50,466 nt of DNA from an uncultured Pseudomonadota bacterium (GTDB taxonomy: Bacteria; Pseudomonadota; Gammaproteobacteria; Burkholderiales; Rhodocyclaceae), in assembly GCA_903951825.1 (NCBI GenBank), contig CAJBDJ010000047.1, positions 1 to 50,466 on the forward strand. The letters are read 5' to 3'. The translations under genes were made by a program, and so were the position numbers. The notes under the pieces were generated by a model, which saw nothing but the letters and a program-made list of their open reading frames with translations, did no database searches and was not told the DNA's origin. Shown here one piece after another: positions 18,722 through 29,250 of the stretch. Numbering within the stretch: the first letter of the stretch is position 1; every line of letters starts with the position of its first letter.

Positions 18722-21055
18722 ATGCTAGAAATCGAAATTGACGGCAAGACTGCGCAGGTACCCGATGGCAGCACGGTGATGGATGCCGCGCAACAGGCGG
18801 GTGTTTATATTCCTCATTTCTGCTATCACAAGAAACTGTCGATTGCCGCTAATTGCCGGATGTGTCTGGTTCAGGTCGAAAAAGCGCCGAAGCCGCTTCC
18901 CGCTTGTGCGACGCCGGTTACCAACGGAATGAAGGTATTTACGCACTCGGAACTGGCAGTCAAGGCGCAAAAAGGCGTCATGGAGTTTCTGTTAATCAAT
19001 CACCCGCTGGATTGTCCAATCTGTGATCAGGGTGGAGAGTGCCAGTTGCAGGACATGTCGCTTGGTTACGGCCCAATGAAAAGCCGCTATACCGAGGAAA
19101 AGCATGTGGTATTCCACAAAAATGTCGGCCCATTGATTTCAATGGAAGAAATGAGTCGTTGCATTCATTGCACGCGCTGTGTCCGTTTCGGGCAGGAAGT
19201 GGCGGGTGTTATGGAACTCGGTATGGCCAACCGCAATATGCATTCCGAGATTACGACTTTCCTTGGGCGTACGGTCGACTCCGAGTTGTCTGGCAATATG
19301 ATAGATATTTGTCCGGTAGGCGCTTTGACATCAAAGCCATTTCGCTATACTGCCCGCTCTTGGGAATTGCAGCGTCGCAAGTCCATCAGTCCCCACGATT
19401 CTGTTGGAGCAAATCTGGTCGTTCAAGTCAAGCACGATTCTGTCGTGCGCGTATTGCCACGCGAAAATGAGTCAGTAAATGAGTGCTGGATTTCAGACAA
19501 GGAGCGTTTTTCTTATCAAGCACTTAATTCCGATGCACGACTGACCAAGCCGATGGTAAAGCAAGGTGGTGAGTGGCGAGAGGTTGAATGGAACGTCGCT
19601 TTGGATTATGTGGCGCATGGTTTGAAGGATATTGCACGTGATCATGGTGGTGACGCGATTGCTGCCTTGGCCTCGCCCGCATCTACTCTGGAGGAGCTTT
19701 ACCTTTTAGGTAAAGTCATGAAGGGTATCGATAGCGGCAATATTGATTTCCGCCCACGCCAAAAGAATTTTTGTACGGATACAAAGCGTGTTGGAAATCC
19801 CTGGCTGGGTCTACGCCTTTCCGAAATTGCCGATCTCGACGGGGCACTCATTGTTGGATCTTTTTTACGCAAAGATCATCCATTGATCGCTCAGCGCTTG
19901 CGCCAAGCAGCAAAAAAATATACCAAAGTAAGTCAGTTGTCGGTCACTGCTGACGATCAATTGATTGACTTTCACGCCATGTTGACGGTCAGCCCATCGC
20001 AATTGGCCGTTTCTCTGGCCTCCATTGTTAAGGCTGCGGCTTGTATCAAAGGTAGTCAGGCGCCATTCGATGTTGAAGACATCAATGTTTGCGATGCTGC
20101 GCAGAAAATTGCTCAAAGTCTGGTTGCCGGTGATAAGCGCGCTATTTTTCTTGGCAATGTGGCCACACAGTCTGACGATGCCGGCCTGATTCATTCGCTG
20201 GCGCTGGAACTTGGACGCTTGACTGAGGCCAGTGTCGGTTTTCTTGGCGAAGCCGGTAACGTAGTCGGTGGTTATGTTGCGGGTTGTGTGCCGAGTGGAG
20301 CCAATGCGCGGCAGATGTTCGAGCAACCGCGTAAGGCTTACCTGTTGATGGGGGTCGAACCGGAATTCGATTGCGCCAATCCACAGCTGGCCGGGGCAGC
20401 CTTGAGGCAGGCCGATTTGGTTGTATTCATGTCAGCCTTCAAACACGCACCAGCGCTGGAGTACGCCGACGTGATATTGCCGATTGCTCCTTACACCGAA
20501 ACAGCAGGGACTTTCATCAATATCGAAGGTCGTGTTCAAGGATTCAATGGTGTTGTAAAGGCGAAGGGTGAGTCGCGACCAGCTTGGAAAGTGCTGCGAG
20601 TGATCGGCAACATTCTTAATCTTGAGGGCTTCGAGTTTGCATCGAGTGAAGCGGTACGTGATGAGTTGATAGCAAAAGGTAGCGAGTTTGTCGGCGGTTT
20701 GGATAATGGGTTGAAAAACTTCCAAATTCATCTGGTGACCTCGGTGCCCGAAAGTTTGCAGCGAATTGCTGATGTACCGATTCATTTTGCCGACCCGTTA
20801 GCTCGTCGCGCACCCGCATTGCAGCAAACTGCCGATTCACGGGCGCCGATGGCTCGCATGTGCGCAGAAACCCTTGCCAAGTTGGGTCTCGCTGGAGGAG
20901 ATACGGTACGTGTTACTCAAGGTTCGGGTGAGGCGTGTCTCGTGGCGCAACTTGACAGCGCAGTGCCGACGGGATGTGTGCGTGTCGCCGCTGCGCATCC
21001 AACCACGGCGGCACTTGGAGACATGTTTGGGGCGATTTCCGTGGAGCGTGCATAA
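18722..21055 (+). CDS. nuoG: NADH-quinone oxidoreductase subunit G
   Basis: 75-kDa subunit of complex I with several iron-sulfur clusters on a molybdopterin-oxidoreductase-like scaffold. In the 777-residue product the N-terminal [2Fe-2S] ligands are Cys34, Cys45, Cys48 and Cys62. They are followed by the His/Cys-ligated cluster (HPLDCPICDQGGECQLQD) and a ferredoxin pair CIHCTRCVRFGQE ... DICPVGAL. The C-terminal half is the molybdopterin-type domain without a cofactor. The ATG at 18722 has an AAGGTAGCGAC ribosome site; an in-frame TTG at 18704 is less likely. A 54-base gap follows nuoF, the largest inside the cluster. Confidence 0.96.
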   Translation: MLEIEIDGKTAQVPDGSTVMDAAQQAGVYIPHFCYHKKLSIAANCRMCLVQVEKAPKPLPACATPVTNGMKVFTHSELAVKAQKGVMEFLLINHPLDCPICDQGGECQLQDMSLGYGPMKSRYTEEKHVVFHKNVGPLISMEEMSRCIHCTRCVRFGQEVAGVMELGMANRNMHSEITTFLGRTVDSELSGNMIDICPVGALTSKPFRYTARSWELQRRKSISPHDSVGANLVVQVKHDSVVRVLPRENESVNECWISDKERFSYQALNSDARLTKPMVKQGGEWREVEWNVALDYVAHGLKDIARDHGGDAIAALASPASTLEELYLLGKVMKGIDSGNIDFRPRQKNFCTDTKRVGNPWLGLRLSEIADLDGALIVGSFLRKDHPLIAQRLRQAAKKYTKVSQLSVTADDQLIDFHAMLTVSPSQLAVSLASIVKAAACIKGSQAPFDVEDINVCDAAQKIAQSLVAGDKRAIFLGNVATQSDDAGLIHSLALELGRLTEASVGFLGEAGNVVGGYVAGCVPSGANARQMFEQPRKAYLLMGVEPEFDCANPQLAGAALRQADLVVFMSAFKHAPALEYADVILPIAPYTETAGTFINIEGRVQGFNGVVKAKGESRPAWKVLRVIGNILNLEGFEFASSEAVRDELIAKGSEFVGGLDNGLKNFQIHLVTSVPESLQRIADVPIHFADPLARRAPALQQTADSRAPMARMCAETLAKLGLAGGDTVRVTQGSGEACLVAQLDSAVPTGCVRVAAAHPTTAALGDMFGAISVERA

Positions 21056-22105
21056 ATGGACGCACTAATGAATTTTGGGCAAGGCATTTTCGGAGGTGTC
21101 TGGCCAGCCGTCTGGATATTGATAAAAATTGTCCTGATCGTTGCACCGTTGATGCTTGGCGTCGCCTACTTAACCTTGGTTGAACGCAAGGTCATTGGTT
21201 ATATGCAAGTTCGAATCGGCCCCAACCGGGTTGGGCCATGGGGATTAATTCAACCAATTGCTGATGGCCTGAAGCTGCTGTTTAAAGAAATTATCATACC
21301 GGGTCGTTCGAGCAAGGGCATTTTCATCATCGCTCCGATGCTGGCGATTGCGCCAGCGCTGGCGGCGTGGGCTGTAGTGCCATTTAGCGACACACTGGTT
21401 CTCGCCAATATTGACGCCAGCCTGCTTTACATCATGGCAATTACCTCGATCGGTGTTTATGGAATTATTCTTTCCGGCTGGGCTTCCAACTCGAAATATG
21501 CCTTTCTCGGGGCGATGCGCTCGGCGGCGCAGATGGTTTCCTACGAGATCGCCATGGGCTTTTCGCTGATTTGTGTATTGATGATTTCGAACAGCCTGAA
21601 TCTGGTCGAGATCGTCAATGTACAAAAACAGGGAAATTTTGCCTCCATGGGCTTGAATTTTCTCTCATGGAACTGGTTGCCATTGTTGCCGATGTTTATC
21701 GTTTACCTGATTTCAGGTACCGCAGAGTTGAACCGTGCGCCGTTTGACGTGGCGGAAGGGGAGTCCGAAATCGTTGCGGGTTTCCACATTGAATACTCCG
21801 GTATGGCCTTCGCACTGTTTTTCCTTGCTGAATACGCCAACATGATTCTGGTAGCGGCGTTGACCTCCATCATGTTCCTTGGCGGTTGGCTCTCCCCAGT
21901 TGGATTTTTGCCTGATGGAATCATTTGGCTGCTGGCCAAGATATCCTTCATTCTTCTGCTTTTTCTCTGGTTCCGTGCGACCTTCCCGCGTTATCGCTAC
22001 GATCAGTTGATGCGTCTCGGCTGGAAGGTATTCATTCCAATTTGTCTGGTTTGGCTAGTTGTTGTGGGTGTGTGGATGATGTCTCCATTCACTCTCTGGA
22101 AGTGA
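21056..22105 (+). CDS. nuoH: NADH-quinone oxidoreductase subunit H
   Basis: Membrane subunit joining the peripheral and membrane arms, lining the quinone channel. The 349-residue product has about eight membrane segments. [21 protein letters not shown] (split across the first cytosolic loop near residues 42-62) and the acidic loop [20 protein letters not shown] near 222-241 are family-diagnostic and provide the conserved glutamates. It starts on the base after the nuoG stop. Confidence 0.97.
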   Translation: MDALMNFGQGIFGGVWPAVWILIKIVLIVAPLMLGVAYLTLVERKVIGYMQVRIGPNRVGPWGLIQPIADGLKLLFKEIIIPGRSSKGIFIIAPMLAIAPALAAWAVVPFSDTLVLANIDASLLYIMAITSIGVYGIILSGWASNSKYAFLGAMRSAAQMVSYEIAMGFSLICVLMISNSLNLVEIVNVQKQGNFASMGLNFLSWNWLPLLPMFIVYLISGTAELNRAPFDVAEGESEIVAGFHIEYSGMAFALFFLAEYANMILVAALTSIMFLGGWLSPVGFLPDGIIWLLAKISFILLLFLWFRATFPRYRYDQLMRLGWKVFIPICLVWLVVVGVWMMSPFTLWK

Positions 22106-22115
22106 GGGGAGCATC

Positions 22116-22604
22116 ATGGGTTCGATGAAGGAAGTCTTCAACAGCCTCTTCCTCAAGGAATTGCTGAAGGGGATGTCGGTTACCGGTAAGTATTTTTTTG
22201 CCCGCAAAATTACCGTCCAGTATCCGGAAGAAAAAACGCCTCAGAGTTTTCGCTTTCGTGGCTTGCACGCATTACGCCGCTATCCCAATGGTGAAGAGCG
22301 TTGCATCGCCTGCAAGCTTTGTGAGGCAATTTGCCCAGCCATGGCGATTACTATCGAAGCCGAGCCGCGAGACGATGGCTCGCGTCGCACTACGCGCTAT
22401 GACATCGACCTGACAAAATGTATTTTCTGCGGCTTTTGCGAGGAAGCATGCCCGGTTGATGCTGTTGTCGAGACGCGTATTTTTGAATATCACGGTGAAA
22501 AACGCGGTGACCTCTACTACACCAAGCAAATGTTGCTGGCCAATGGCGATCGTTATGAAAACCAGATTGCCCAGGATCGTCAAACCGACGCGTCTTACCG
22601 CTAA
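22116..22604 (+). CDS. nuoI: NADH-quinone oxidoreductase subunit I
   Basis: Ferredoxin-type subunit carrying the two [4Fe-4S] clusters N6a and N6b that link NuoG to NuoB. The 162-residue product contains both complete motifs, [12 protein letters not shown] near residues 63-74 and [12 protein letters not shown] near 102-113. The N-terminal [16 protein letters not shown] is the usual membrane-interface segment. A GAGGGGAGC ribosome site precedes the ATG. Confidence 0.97.
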   Translation: MGSMKEVFNSLFLKELLKGMSVTGKYFFARKITVQYPEEKTPQSFRFRGLHALRRYPNGEERCIACKLCEAICPAMAITIEAEPRDDGSRRTTRYDIDLTKCIFCGFCEEACPVDAVVETRIFEYHGEKRGDLYYTKQMLLANGDRYENQIAQDRQTDASYR

Positions 22605-22616
22605 CAGGATGTTGTG

Positions 22617-23213
22617 ATGGATATTCAAACCTTCGTGTTTTTTTTCTTGTCGGCCATCTTGGTGTTTGCCAGTCTACGTGTGATTACTGCCCGCAATCCG
22701 GTTCATGCGGCACTGCACCTCATTCTTGCATTCTTCACCTGTGGCGGCATTTGGGCCTTGTTGCAGGCCGAATTTCTGGCCATTGCCATCATTCTTGTTT
22801 ATGTCGGCGCGGTGATGGTTCTCTTCCTCTTTGTTGTCATGATGCTCGATATCAACATGGATCGTATCCGCGAAGGTTTCTGGAGCTATCTTCCCTTGGG
22901 GGCGATCCTTGGCTTGTTGATGGTTATGGAAATGGGGCTTGTCTTGGGTAGCAAGTACTTCCAGGTACCGGCTGCGGAAGCCATGGTTCCGGCTGGTGTT
23001 TCCAATACCAAAAGTATCGGCGCGCTGATGTTCACCGATTTTGTTTATCCCTTTGAGCTTGCGTCTCTGGTGTTGCTGGTCGGAATGATTGCAGCGATTG
23101 TGTTGACGCATCGCGGCTCCAAGAAATCCAAGTACACCAACCCAAATCAGCAGGTCTTCGTCAAGGCGAAGGATCGCATTCGCGTTCTGCAGATGCCGGT
23201 TGAAAAAGACTGA
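22617..23213 (+). CDS. nuoJ: NADH-quinone oxidoreductase subunit J
   Basis: Membrane subunit of complex I with five membrane segments in 198 residues. The third segment contains the conserved [21 protein letters not shown] region, split here between residues about 50-70, where a pi-bulge helix takes part in coupling. The charged C-terminus after about residue 165 is cytosolic. I prefer the ATG at 22617 to the in-frame GTG directly before it; AGGA lies seven bases upstream. Confidence 0.95.
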   Translation: MDIQTFVFFFLSAILVFASLRVITARNPVHAALHLILAFFTCGGIWALLQAEFLAIAIILVYVGAVMVLFLFVVMMLDINMDRIREGFWSYLPLGAILGLLMVMEMGLVLGSKYFQVPAAEAMVPAGVSNTKSIGALMFTDFVYPFELASLVLLVGMIAAIVLTHRGSKKSKYTNPNQQVFVKAKDRIRVLQMPVEKD

Positions 23214-23227
23214 ATCCGGGGCTTTCC

Positions 23228-23539
23228 ATGCTGACACTGACGCTTTCCCATTTTCTGATACTCGGCGCACTGCTTTTTGCCATCAGTATCGTTGGCATTT
23301 TTCTCAATCGCAAAAACCTGCTGGTTTTGCTGATGGCCATCGAATTGATGCTGCTTGCGGTGAATATGAATTTTGTCGCCTTTTCTCATTTTCTGGGCGA
23401 TCTCTCCGGACAAATCTTCGTTTTCTTCATCCTGACCGTGGCCGCCGCCGAGTCGGCAATCGGTTTGGCCATACTCATTGTCCTGTTCCGCAACCTCAAG
23501 AGCATCCATGTGGATGATCTGGGCAGTCTTAAGGGTTAA
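23228..23539 (+). CDS. nuoK: NADH-quinone oxidoreductase subunit K
   Basis: Small MrpC-like subunit of the proton-pumping membrane arm; 103 residues with three membrane segments (about 5-25, 30-53 and 62-88). The conserved glutamates for proton transfer are in [16 protein letters not shown] (near residue 38) and in [18 protein letters not shown] (near 74). Both are intact. It lies 14 bases after nuoJ and two bases before nuoL. Confidence 0.96.
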   Translation: MLTLTLSHFLILGALLFAISIVGIFLNRKNLLVLLMAIELMLLAVNMNFVAFSHFLGDLSGQIFVFFILTVAAAESAIGLAILIVLFRNLKSIHVDDLGSLKG

Positions 23540-23541
23540 TC

Positions 23542-25590
23542 ATGGAAATGCAAAAACTCTACCTGCTCGTACCGCTGGCTCCTTTATGCGGAGCGATCAT
23601 CGCCGGTCTCTTTTGTCGTGTCATTCCGCGCTGGCTTGCTCACACAGTGACCATCGCCGGCGTTGCCGCTTCTTTTGTCGCATCAGTCATCATTTTCAAT
23701 GATGTGCAAGCTGGTAATGCCTACAACGGCAGTGTCTATACCTGGATGACCAGCGGTGACTACAAATTTGAAGTGGGTTTCCTGATCGACTCGCTAACGA
23801 CAACGATGATGTTGGTCGTTACCTTCGTATCATTGATGGTTCACATTTACACCATCGGTTACATGCAGGAAGACCCCGGTTACAACCGTTTCTTCAGCTA
23901 CATCTCATTGTTTACTTTCTCAATGCTGATGTTGGTCATGGCCAACAACTTCATGCAGTTGTTTTTCGGCTGGGAAGCGGTTGGTCTGGTTTCCTATCTC
24001 TTGATTGGCTTTTGGTACACCCGCCCGACCGCAATTTTTGCCAACATGAAGGCTTTCCTGGTTAATCGTGTGGGTGACTTCGGTTTCATCCTTGGTATCG
24101 GACTGGTGCTGGCGCATTTCGGCACACTGGATTACGCCACGGTTTTTCAAAAAGCACCGGAAATGGCCAGCACAAAAATCGATCTCTTCGGTGCCGGTAG
24201 CGCTGTATCGTTGATGACCGCAACTTGCATCTGTCTGTTTATTGGTGCCATGGGCAAGTCAGCTCAAGTTCCATTGCACGTTTGGCTACCTGATTCGATG
24301 GAAGGCCCAACGCCGATTTCTGCACTAATTCATGCAGCAACGATGGTGACAGCAGGTATTTTCATGGTCGCCCGCACATCGCCGCTGTTTGAATTATCGA
24401 CAACAGCGCTCTCCTTCGTTATCGTAATAGGGGCGATCACGGCCTTGTTCATGGGTTTTCTTGGCATCATTCAGAACGATATCAAGCGCGTAGTTGCCTA
24501 CTCAACCCTTTCCCAACTGGGATACATGACCGTTGCGCTCGGCGCATCAGCCTACTCGGTGGCGATTTTCCATCTGATGACCCATGCCTTCTTCAAGGCT
24601 CTATTATTCCTCGCTGCCGGTTCGGTCATTATCGGCATGCATCATGAGCAGGATATTCGCCAGATGGGGGGGCTGCGTAAATACATGCCGATTACTTGGA
24701 TCACCTCGTTAATCGGTTCGCTGGCTTTGATCGGCACTCCGTTTTTGTCGGGTTTCTATTCCAAGGATTCGATTATTGAGGCGGTTGCGCTTTCCCACAT
24801 CCCGGGCGCCGGATTTGCCTATTTTGCTGTGATAGCGGGAGTCTTTGTAACAGCTTTCTATTCTTTCCGCATGTATTTTCTGGTTTTTCATGGTGAAGAG
24901 CGGTTTGGTAAAGTCCATGCTGAACACCATGGTAGTCACGATGATGACAATAGTTCCGCGCATGATCACCATCATGGTCTTGCCCCCGGACAAAAGCCGC
25001 ACGAAACTCCCTGGGTTGTCTGGTTACCGCTGGTTTTATTGGCGATTCCCTCGCTGGCACTCGGTTTTATCACCATTGGCCCAATGGTTTTCGGTGACTA
25101 TTTCAAGGGTGCCATTTTTATTGACCACCAAGCGCATCCGGCGATGTCGCATTTCTCAGAACATTTCCACGGCGCCGTGGCCATGGGTATTCACTCGTTG
25201 ACAACGCTACCATTTATTCTCGCCCTCTCCGGAGTGCTGACGGCCTGGTTCTTCTACATGAAACGTCCAGATATTCCAGCAGCAATCCAGCGCCGTTTCT
25301 CAGCAATCAATACGCTGTTCGAGAACAAGTATTACTTTGACAAGATCAACGAGTTTGTTTTTGCCGGCGGTGCGCGTTTGCTCGGCAAAGCGCTATGGCG
25401 CGGCGGTGACGTTGCCACTATCGATGGGGTGATGGTGAACGGATCAGCCAAACTCGTTGGCTTCGTTGCCTCGATTACCCGGGTCTTTCAAACCGGTTAC
25501 GTCTATCACTACGCTTTCACGATGATCATTGGCCTCGTTGCAATGATTTCATGGTTTGTCCTGCGTGCGTTGCCCCTTAACGCTTACTAG
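23542..25590 (+). CDS. nuoL: NADH-quinone oxidoreductase subunit L
   Basis: Largest antiporter-like subunit at the distal end of the membrane arm, with the long lateral helix. The 682-residue product has the essential glutamate in FFGWEAVGLVSYLLIGFW (near residue 145) and the lysine in MGKSAQVPLHVWLPDSMEGP, with PTPISALIHAATMVTAG following. Between the later segments, near residues 458-490, is a loop rich in His and Asp (HAEHHGSHDDDN...HDHHHG); its length and metal-ligand content are striking but such inserts occur in this family. The C-terminal lateral helix and anchor are complete. Confidence 0.97.
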   Translation: MEMQKLYLLVPLAPLCGAIIAGLFCRVIPRWLAHTVTIAGVAASFVASVIIFNDVQAGNAYNGSVYTWMTSGDYKFEVGFLIDSLTTTMMLVVTFVSLMVHIYTIGYMQEDPGYNRFFSYISLFTFSMLMLVMANNFMQLFFGWEAVGLVSYLLIGFWYTRPTAIFANMKAFLVNRVGDFGFILGIGLVLAHFGTLDYATVFQKAPEMASTKIDLFGAGSAVSLMTATCICLFIGAMGKSAQVPLHVWLPDSMEGPTPISALIHAATMVTAGIFMVARTSPLFELSTTALSFVIVIGAITALFMGFLGIIQNDIKRVVAYSTLSQLGYMTVALGASAYSVAIFHLMTHAFFKALLFLAAGSVIIGMHHEQDIRQMGGLRKYMPITWITSLIGSLALIGTPFLSGFYSKDSIIEAVALSHIPGAGFAYFAVIAGVFVTAFYSFRMYFLVFHGEERFGKVHAEHHGSHDDDNSSAHDHHHGLAPGQKPHETPWVVWLPLVLLAIPSLALGFITIGPMVFGDYFKGAIFIDHQAHPAMSHFSEHFHGAVAMGIHSLTTLPFILALSGVLTAWFFYMKRPDIPAAIQRRFSAINTLFENKYYFDKINEFVFAGGARLLGKALWRGGDVATIDGVMVNGSAKLVGFVASITRVFQTGYVYHYAFTMIIGLVAMISWFVLRALPLNAY

Positions 25591-25613
25591 CATGCAGAAA
25601 AGCAAGGAATAAC

Positions 25614-27098
25614 ATGTCGAACTACCCGCTGATTTCTCTCGCAATCTGGACGCCGATTCTGGTCGGACTCGCGGTGCTTGCTACCGGCTCTGATCGTAAC
25701 GCTCCTTTGGCGCGGATGCTGGCATTGGCTGGCGCCATCGTCGGACTGTTGGTGACAATCCCGTTATGGACAGGTTTCGATGTTTCGAGCGCAGGCATGC
25801 AGTTTGTCGAACTGAGGGCGTGGATACCTGGCTTCAACATCAATTACCACCTCGGCGTCGATGGCATTTCCATGCTTTTTGTTTTGCTGAACAGCTTTAT
25901 TACGATCATCGTTGTTCTGGCTGGCTGGGAAGTCATCCAGCAGAAGGTGGCGCAATACAACGCGGCCTTCCTGATCATGTCGGGTCTGATGAATGGCATC
26001 TTCACATCGCTGGACGGTATTTTGTTCTATGTCTTCTTCGAAGCTTCACTGATTCCGATGTACTTGATCATTGGTGTCTGGGGAGGGCCGAATCGTGTCT
26101 ATGCAGCGCTGAAGTTCTTTCTTTACACATTGTTTGGTTCCCTGCTGTTTTTGTTGGCATTGATGTATCTGTTTATCCAGTCAGGTGGCAGTTTCTCGAT
26201 TCTTGACTGGCACAAGTTACCGATCGCTCTCGGCTCACAAATATGGCTTTTCCTAGCCTTCTTGATTGCTTTTGCCGTCAAGGTTCCCATGTGGCCAGTG
26301 CATACCTGGTTGCCTGACGCGCACGTTGAGGCGCCAACGGGGGGGTCCATCGTTCTTGCGGCAATCGCCCTCAAGCTTGGCGCTTACGGATTTCTGCGTT
26401 TCTCGCTGCCAATCACCCCGGATGCCTCGCATGAGTTGTCTGGGCTGGTTATCGCGCTTTCACTGATTGCCGTTGTTTACATTGGTTTCGTCGCGCTGGT
26501 GCAATCCGACATGAAGAAGCTCGTTGCCTATTCTTCGATTGCCCATATGGGTTTCGTTACCCTTGGTTTTTTCATGTTCAGCGCCATGGGTATTGAAGGC
26601 GCGCTGGTGCAAATGGTTTCACACGGCTTTGTTTCCGGCGCCATGTTCTTTTGCATCGGGGTCATGTACGACCGCGTACACAGCCGTCAGATTGCCGATT
26701 ACGGCGGGGTGGTAAACACCATGCCGAAATTTGCGGCGTTGTTCATGCTTTTTTCAATGGCCAATGCTGGATTGCCAGCAACCTCTGGCTTCGTCGGCGA
26801 GTTCATGGTTATTCTGGCAGCCGTTAAATTCAATTTCTGGGTGGCTTTTGCCGCGGCGACCTCCCTTATTGTTGGTGCTGCCTATACCTTGTGGATGTAC
26901 AAGCGCGTGATTTTTGGCGATGTCGCCAACCACCATGTTGCTGAACTTAGCGATATCAACAATCGCGAGTTTCTGATTCTCGGTGTGCTGGCGATTTGCA
27001 CACTATGGATGGGCTTGTATCCCGAGCCTTTCACGGAAGTTATGCACGCTTCGGTCAATGACCTGTTGCGCCATGTTGCCATCAGCAAAATCCAATAA
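25614..27098 (+). CDS. nuoM: NADH-quinone oxidoreductase subunit M
   Basis: Antiporter-like proton-pumping subunit of complex I. The 494-residue product has about fourteen membrane segments, the key glutamate in FYVFFEASLIPMYLIIG (near residue 144) and the lysine in AVKVPMWPVHTWLPDAHVEAP (near 225). The DMKKLVAYSSIAHMGF stretch near residue 300 is conserved in this family. It begins 23 bases after nuoL with an AGGAATAAC ribosome site. Confidence 0.97.
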   Translation: MSNYPLISLAIWTPILVGLAVLATGSDRNAPLARMLALAGAIVGLLVTIPLWTGFDVSSAGMQFVELRAWIPGFNINYHLGVDGISMLFVLLNSFITIIVVLAGWEVIQQKVAQYNAAFLIMSGLMNGIFTSLDGILFYVFFEASLIPMYLIIGVWGGPNRVYAALKFFLYTLFGSLLFLLALMYLFIQSGGSFSILDWHKLPIALGSQIWLFLAFLIAFAVKVPMWPVHTWLPDAHVEAPTGGSIVLAAIALKLGAYGFLRFSLPITPDASHELSGLVIALSLIAVVYIGFVALVQSDMKKLVAYSSIAHMGFVTLGFFMFSAMGIEGALVQMVSHGFVSGAMFFCIGVMYDRVHSRQIADYGGVVNTMPKFAALFMLFSMANAGLPATSGFVGEFMVILAAVKFNFWVAFAAATSLIVGAAYTLWMYKRVIFGDVANHHVAELSDINNREFLILGVLAICTLWMGLYPEPFTEVMHASVNDLLRHVAISKIQ

Positions 27099-27110
27099 AC
27101 GGTAGCCGAC

Positions 27111-28631
27111 ATGTTTGACAATTTCGTTGTCCCCAATCTCTTGCCTGCCGCACCGGAACTATTCCTGGCTGCTATGGCTTTGTTTATCCTGCTGGTTGAT
27201 CTCGTGGTTAAAGATGGCCGGCGTACTGTTATCTATGGATTAACCCAGCTGACCTTGCTGACACTGATCGTCTGGCGCGGCATTCCATATTTCAGAGCCA
27301 TTTTTCTTGAGCAGCCCGATGCATTTGAGGCTTTGTCACAAATAACTTACACGTTTAGCAACATGTTCGTCATCGACATGATGGGTGACTTGTTGAAGCT
27401 GATTTTATATATGGCGATGTCTGTGGTTCTTGCATACTCGAGAGCCTATCTGATCGAGCGAGAGGTGATGAACAAGGGCGAATACTATGTGCTCGCGCTG
27501 TTTGCGACGCTCGGTATGATGGTGATGATTTCGGCCAATCACTTTGTCACCATCTATCTCGGCCTTGAATTGCTGTCGCTCGCGCTCTATGCGATGGTGG
27601 CGATGAACCGCGACTCAGTAGCCTCGACCGAAGCCGCCATGAAATACTTTGTACTTGGTGCGCTCGCCTCGGGTCTCTTGCTTTACGGAATGTCGATGAT
27701 CTACGGCGCAACCGGCACGCTTGAAATTACTGCAGTTGCCGAGCGGCTTTTTGGCGGTGGCGCTAACCGGACGCTTCTCGTCTTCGGTTTGGTTTTCCTG
27801 GTATCCGGTCTGGCTTTCAAACTGGGTGTCGTTCCTTTTCATATGTGGATTCCCGACGTTTATCATGGTGCGCCGACATCGGTGACCCTGCTGATCGGAT
27901 CGGCTCCAAAGCTCGCCGCTTTCGCCATTGTGATGCGATTACTGGTTAGTGGTTTGTTCGTCATGGTCGCTGACTGGCAAAACATGCTGATCATTCTTTC
28001 CGTGCTGTCAATGGCCGTTGGCAATCTGGCGGCAATTGCCCAGACCAACCTGAAGCGAATGCTGGCTTACTCGGCGATCTCGCATATGGGTTTCATGTTG
28101 CTTGGAATCACTACCGGGGTGGTCAGTGGTGATGCGGGTAATTTGCTTAATGCCTACAGCGCCTCGATGTTCTATGTGATTGCCTATGTTGTGATGACGA
28201 CCGGGGCTTTCGGTATGATTCTGCTGATGTCACGAGCCGGATTCGAGGCCGATGCTATCGATGATTTCAAGGGGCTTAATAAGCGCAGTCCGTGGTTTGC
28301 TGCAATCATGCTGATGTTGATGTTTTCAATGGCTGGCGTCCCCTTTTTCATCGGTTTCTTCGCCAAATTCTCGGTCTTGCAGGCGGTGGTTGCCGCCGGT
28401 TACATGTGGTTGGCGCTGGTTGCCGTATTTTTTTCATTGATCGGTGCTTTCTATTATCTGCGCGTTGTGAAGGTCATGTACTTCGATGCGCCCGTTGATG
28501 AAACCCCTCTGGTTGCAGGCACTAACATGCGTCTACTAATTTCAGCCAACGGGCTGGCAGTCGCCTTGCTAGGCATGTTCCCGCAAGTCATCATGTCGGT
28601 TTGTGCCTACGCGCTCTTGCGTTCGCTTTGA
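27111..28631 (+). CDS. nuoN: NADH-quinone oxidoreductase subunit N
   Basis: Third antiporter-like subunit of the complex I membrane arm; 506 residues with about fourteen membrane segments. [19 protein letters not shown] (near residues 151-169) supplies the conserved glutamate, and [20 protein letters not shown] (near 239-258) the pumping lysine. [17 protein letters not shown] near residue 313 is also conserved. It closes the 14-gene cluster, 22 bases ahead of an intrinsic terminator. Confidence 0.97.
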   Translation: MFDNFVVPNLLPAAPELFLAAMALFILLVDLVVKDGRRTVIYGLTQLTLLTLIVWRGIPYFRAIFLEQPDAFEALSQITYTFSNMFVIDMMGDLLKLILYMAMSVVLAYSRAYLIEREVMNKGEYYVLALFATLGMMVMISANHFVTIYLGLELLSLALYAMVAMNRDSVASTEAAMKYFVLGALASGLLLYGMSMIYGATGTLEITAVAERLFGGGANRTLLVFGLVFLVSGLAFKLGVVPFHMWIPDVYHGAPTSVTLLIGSAPKLAAFAIVMRLLVSGLFVMVADWQNMLIILSVLSMAVGNLAAIAQTNLKRMLAYSAISHMGFMLLGITTGVVSGDAGNLLNAYSASMFYVIAYVVMTTGAFGMILLMSRAGFEADAIDDFKGLNKRSPWFAAIMLMLMFSMAGVPFFIGFFAKFSVLQAVVAAGYMWLALVAVFFSLIGAFYYLRVVKVMYFDAPVDETPLVAGTNMRLLISANGLAVALLGMFPQVIMSVCAYALLRSL

Positions 28632-28653
28632 GTAAGCAGAAACATTGCAATAG

Positions 28654-28676
28654 CGCCCCGCTGGTCGGGGCGTTTT
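28654..28676 (+). terminator. Rho-independent terminator after nuoN
   Basis: CGCCCCG (28654-28660) pairs perfectly with CGGGGCG (28666-28672) around the loop CTGGT and is followed by TTTT. It ends the nuo transcript 16 bases ahead of the NUDIX gene, which therefore probably has readthrough or a promoter of its own. Confidence 0.82.
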
Positions 28677-28692
28677 CATTGGGAGAATCAAT

Positions 28693-29241
28693 ATGACGAC
28701 AGAGGCTCATCTGATTGAGAGCATGGTCGCCACCGAGCGCGTTTTTGAAGGGGTGTTGCTCAAAGTCAATCGTGATGAAGTGCGATTGCCGAATGGTAAA
28801 TCTTCAATTCGCGAGTACATATCTCATCCTGGCGCGGTGGTTGTCATGGCTTTTCTCGAAAATGGCAACCTGCTGTTCGAGCGCCAATTCCGTTATCCCT
28901 TGCGTCAGGTTTTTCTTGAGTTACCCGCTGGCAAGATAGATCCCGGTGAGGACACTCTGGCCACTGCCCAGCGTGAGCTGCTTGAAGAAACGGGCTATGT
29001 GGCGAGTGCGTGGCGCTACGTCGGGCTCATACACCCGTGTATCGGCTACTCGGACGAGCGGATCGAAATTTTCTCCGCTCATGGTCTACGCCATACAGGA
29101 AACCGCCAGCTCGACGAGAACGAATTCCTCGATGTTGTCGAACTCTCGCCCGTCGCTGCACGTGATGCGGTTTGGAGGGGCGATATTACCGATGGCAAAA
29201 CGATTGCCGCCCTTTATTGGCTTGAGCGACCGACCGCATGA
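28693..29241 (+). CDS. NUDIX hydrolase, ADP-ribose pyrophosphatase type
   Basis: Hydrolyses a nucleoside diphosphate linked to another moiety, most likely ADP-ribose, with magnesium. The 182-residue product has a perfect Nudix box G-x5-E-x7-RE-x2-EE-x-G at residues 80-101: GKIDPGE, then RELLEETGY. The upstream REYISHPGAVVVMAF strand and the GYSDERIEIFSAHGL stretch are typical of NudF-like ADP-ribose pyrophosphatases. A GGGAGAATCAAT ribosome site precedes the ATG. It converges with trmA, with nine bases between the stops. Exact substrate not provable from sequence. Confidence 0.9.
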   Translation: MTTEAHLIESMVATERVFEGVLLKVNRDEVRLPNGKSSIREYISHPGAVVVMAFLENGNLLFERQFRYPLRQVFLELPAGKIDPGEDTLATAQRELLEETGYVASAWRYVGLIHPCIGYSDERIEIFSAHGLRHTGNRQLDENEFLDVVELSPVAARDAVWRGDITDGKTIAALYWLERPTA

Positions 29242-29250
29242 GAATCCGGT

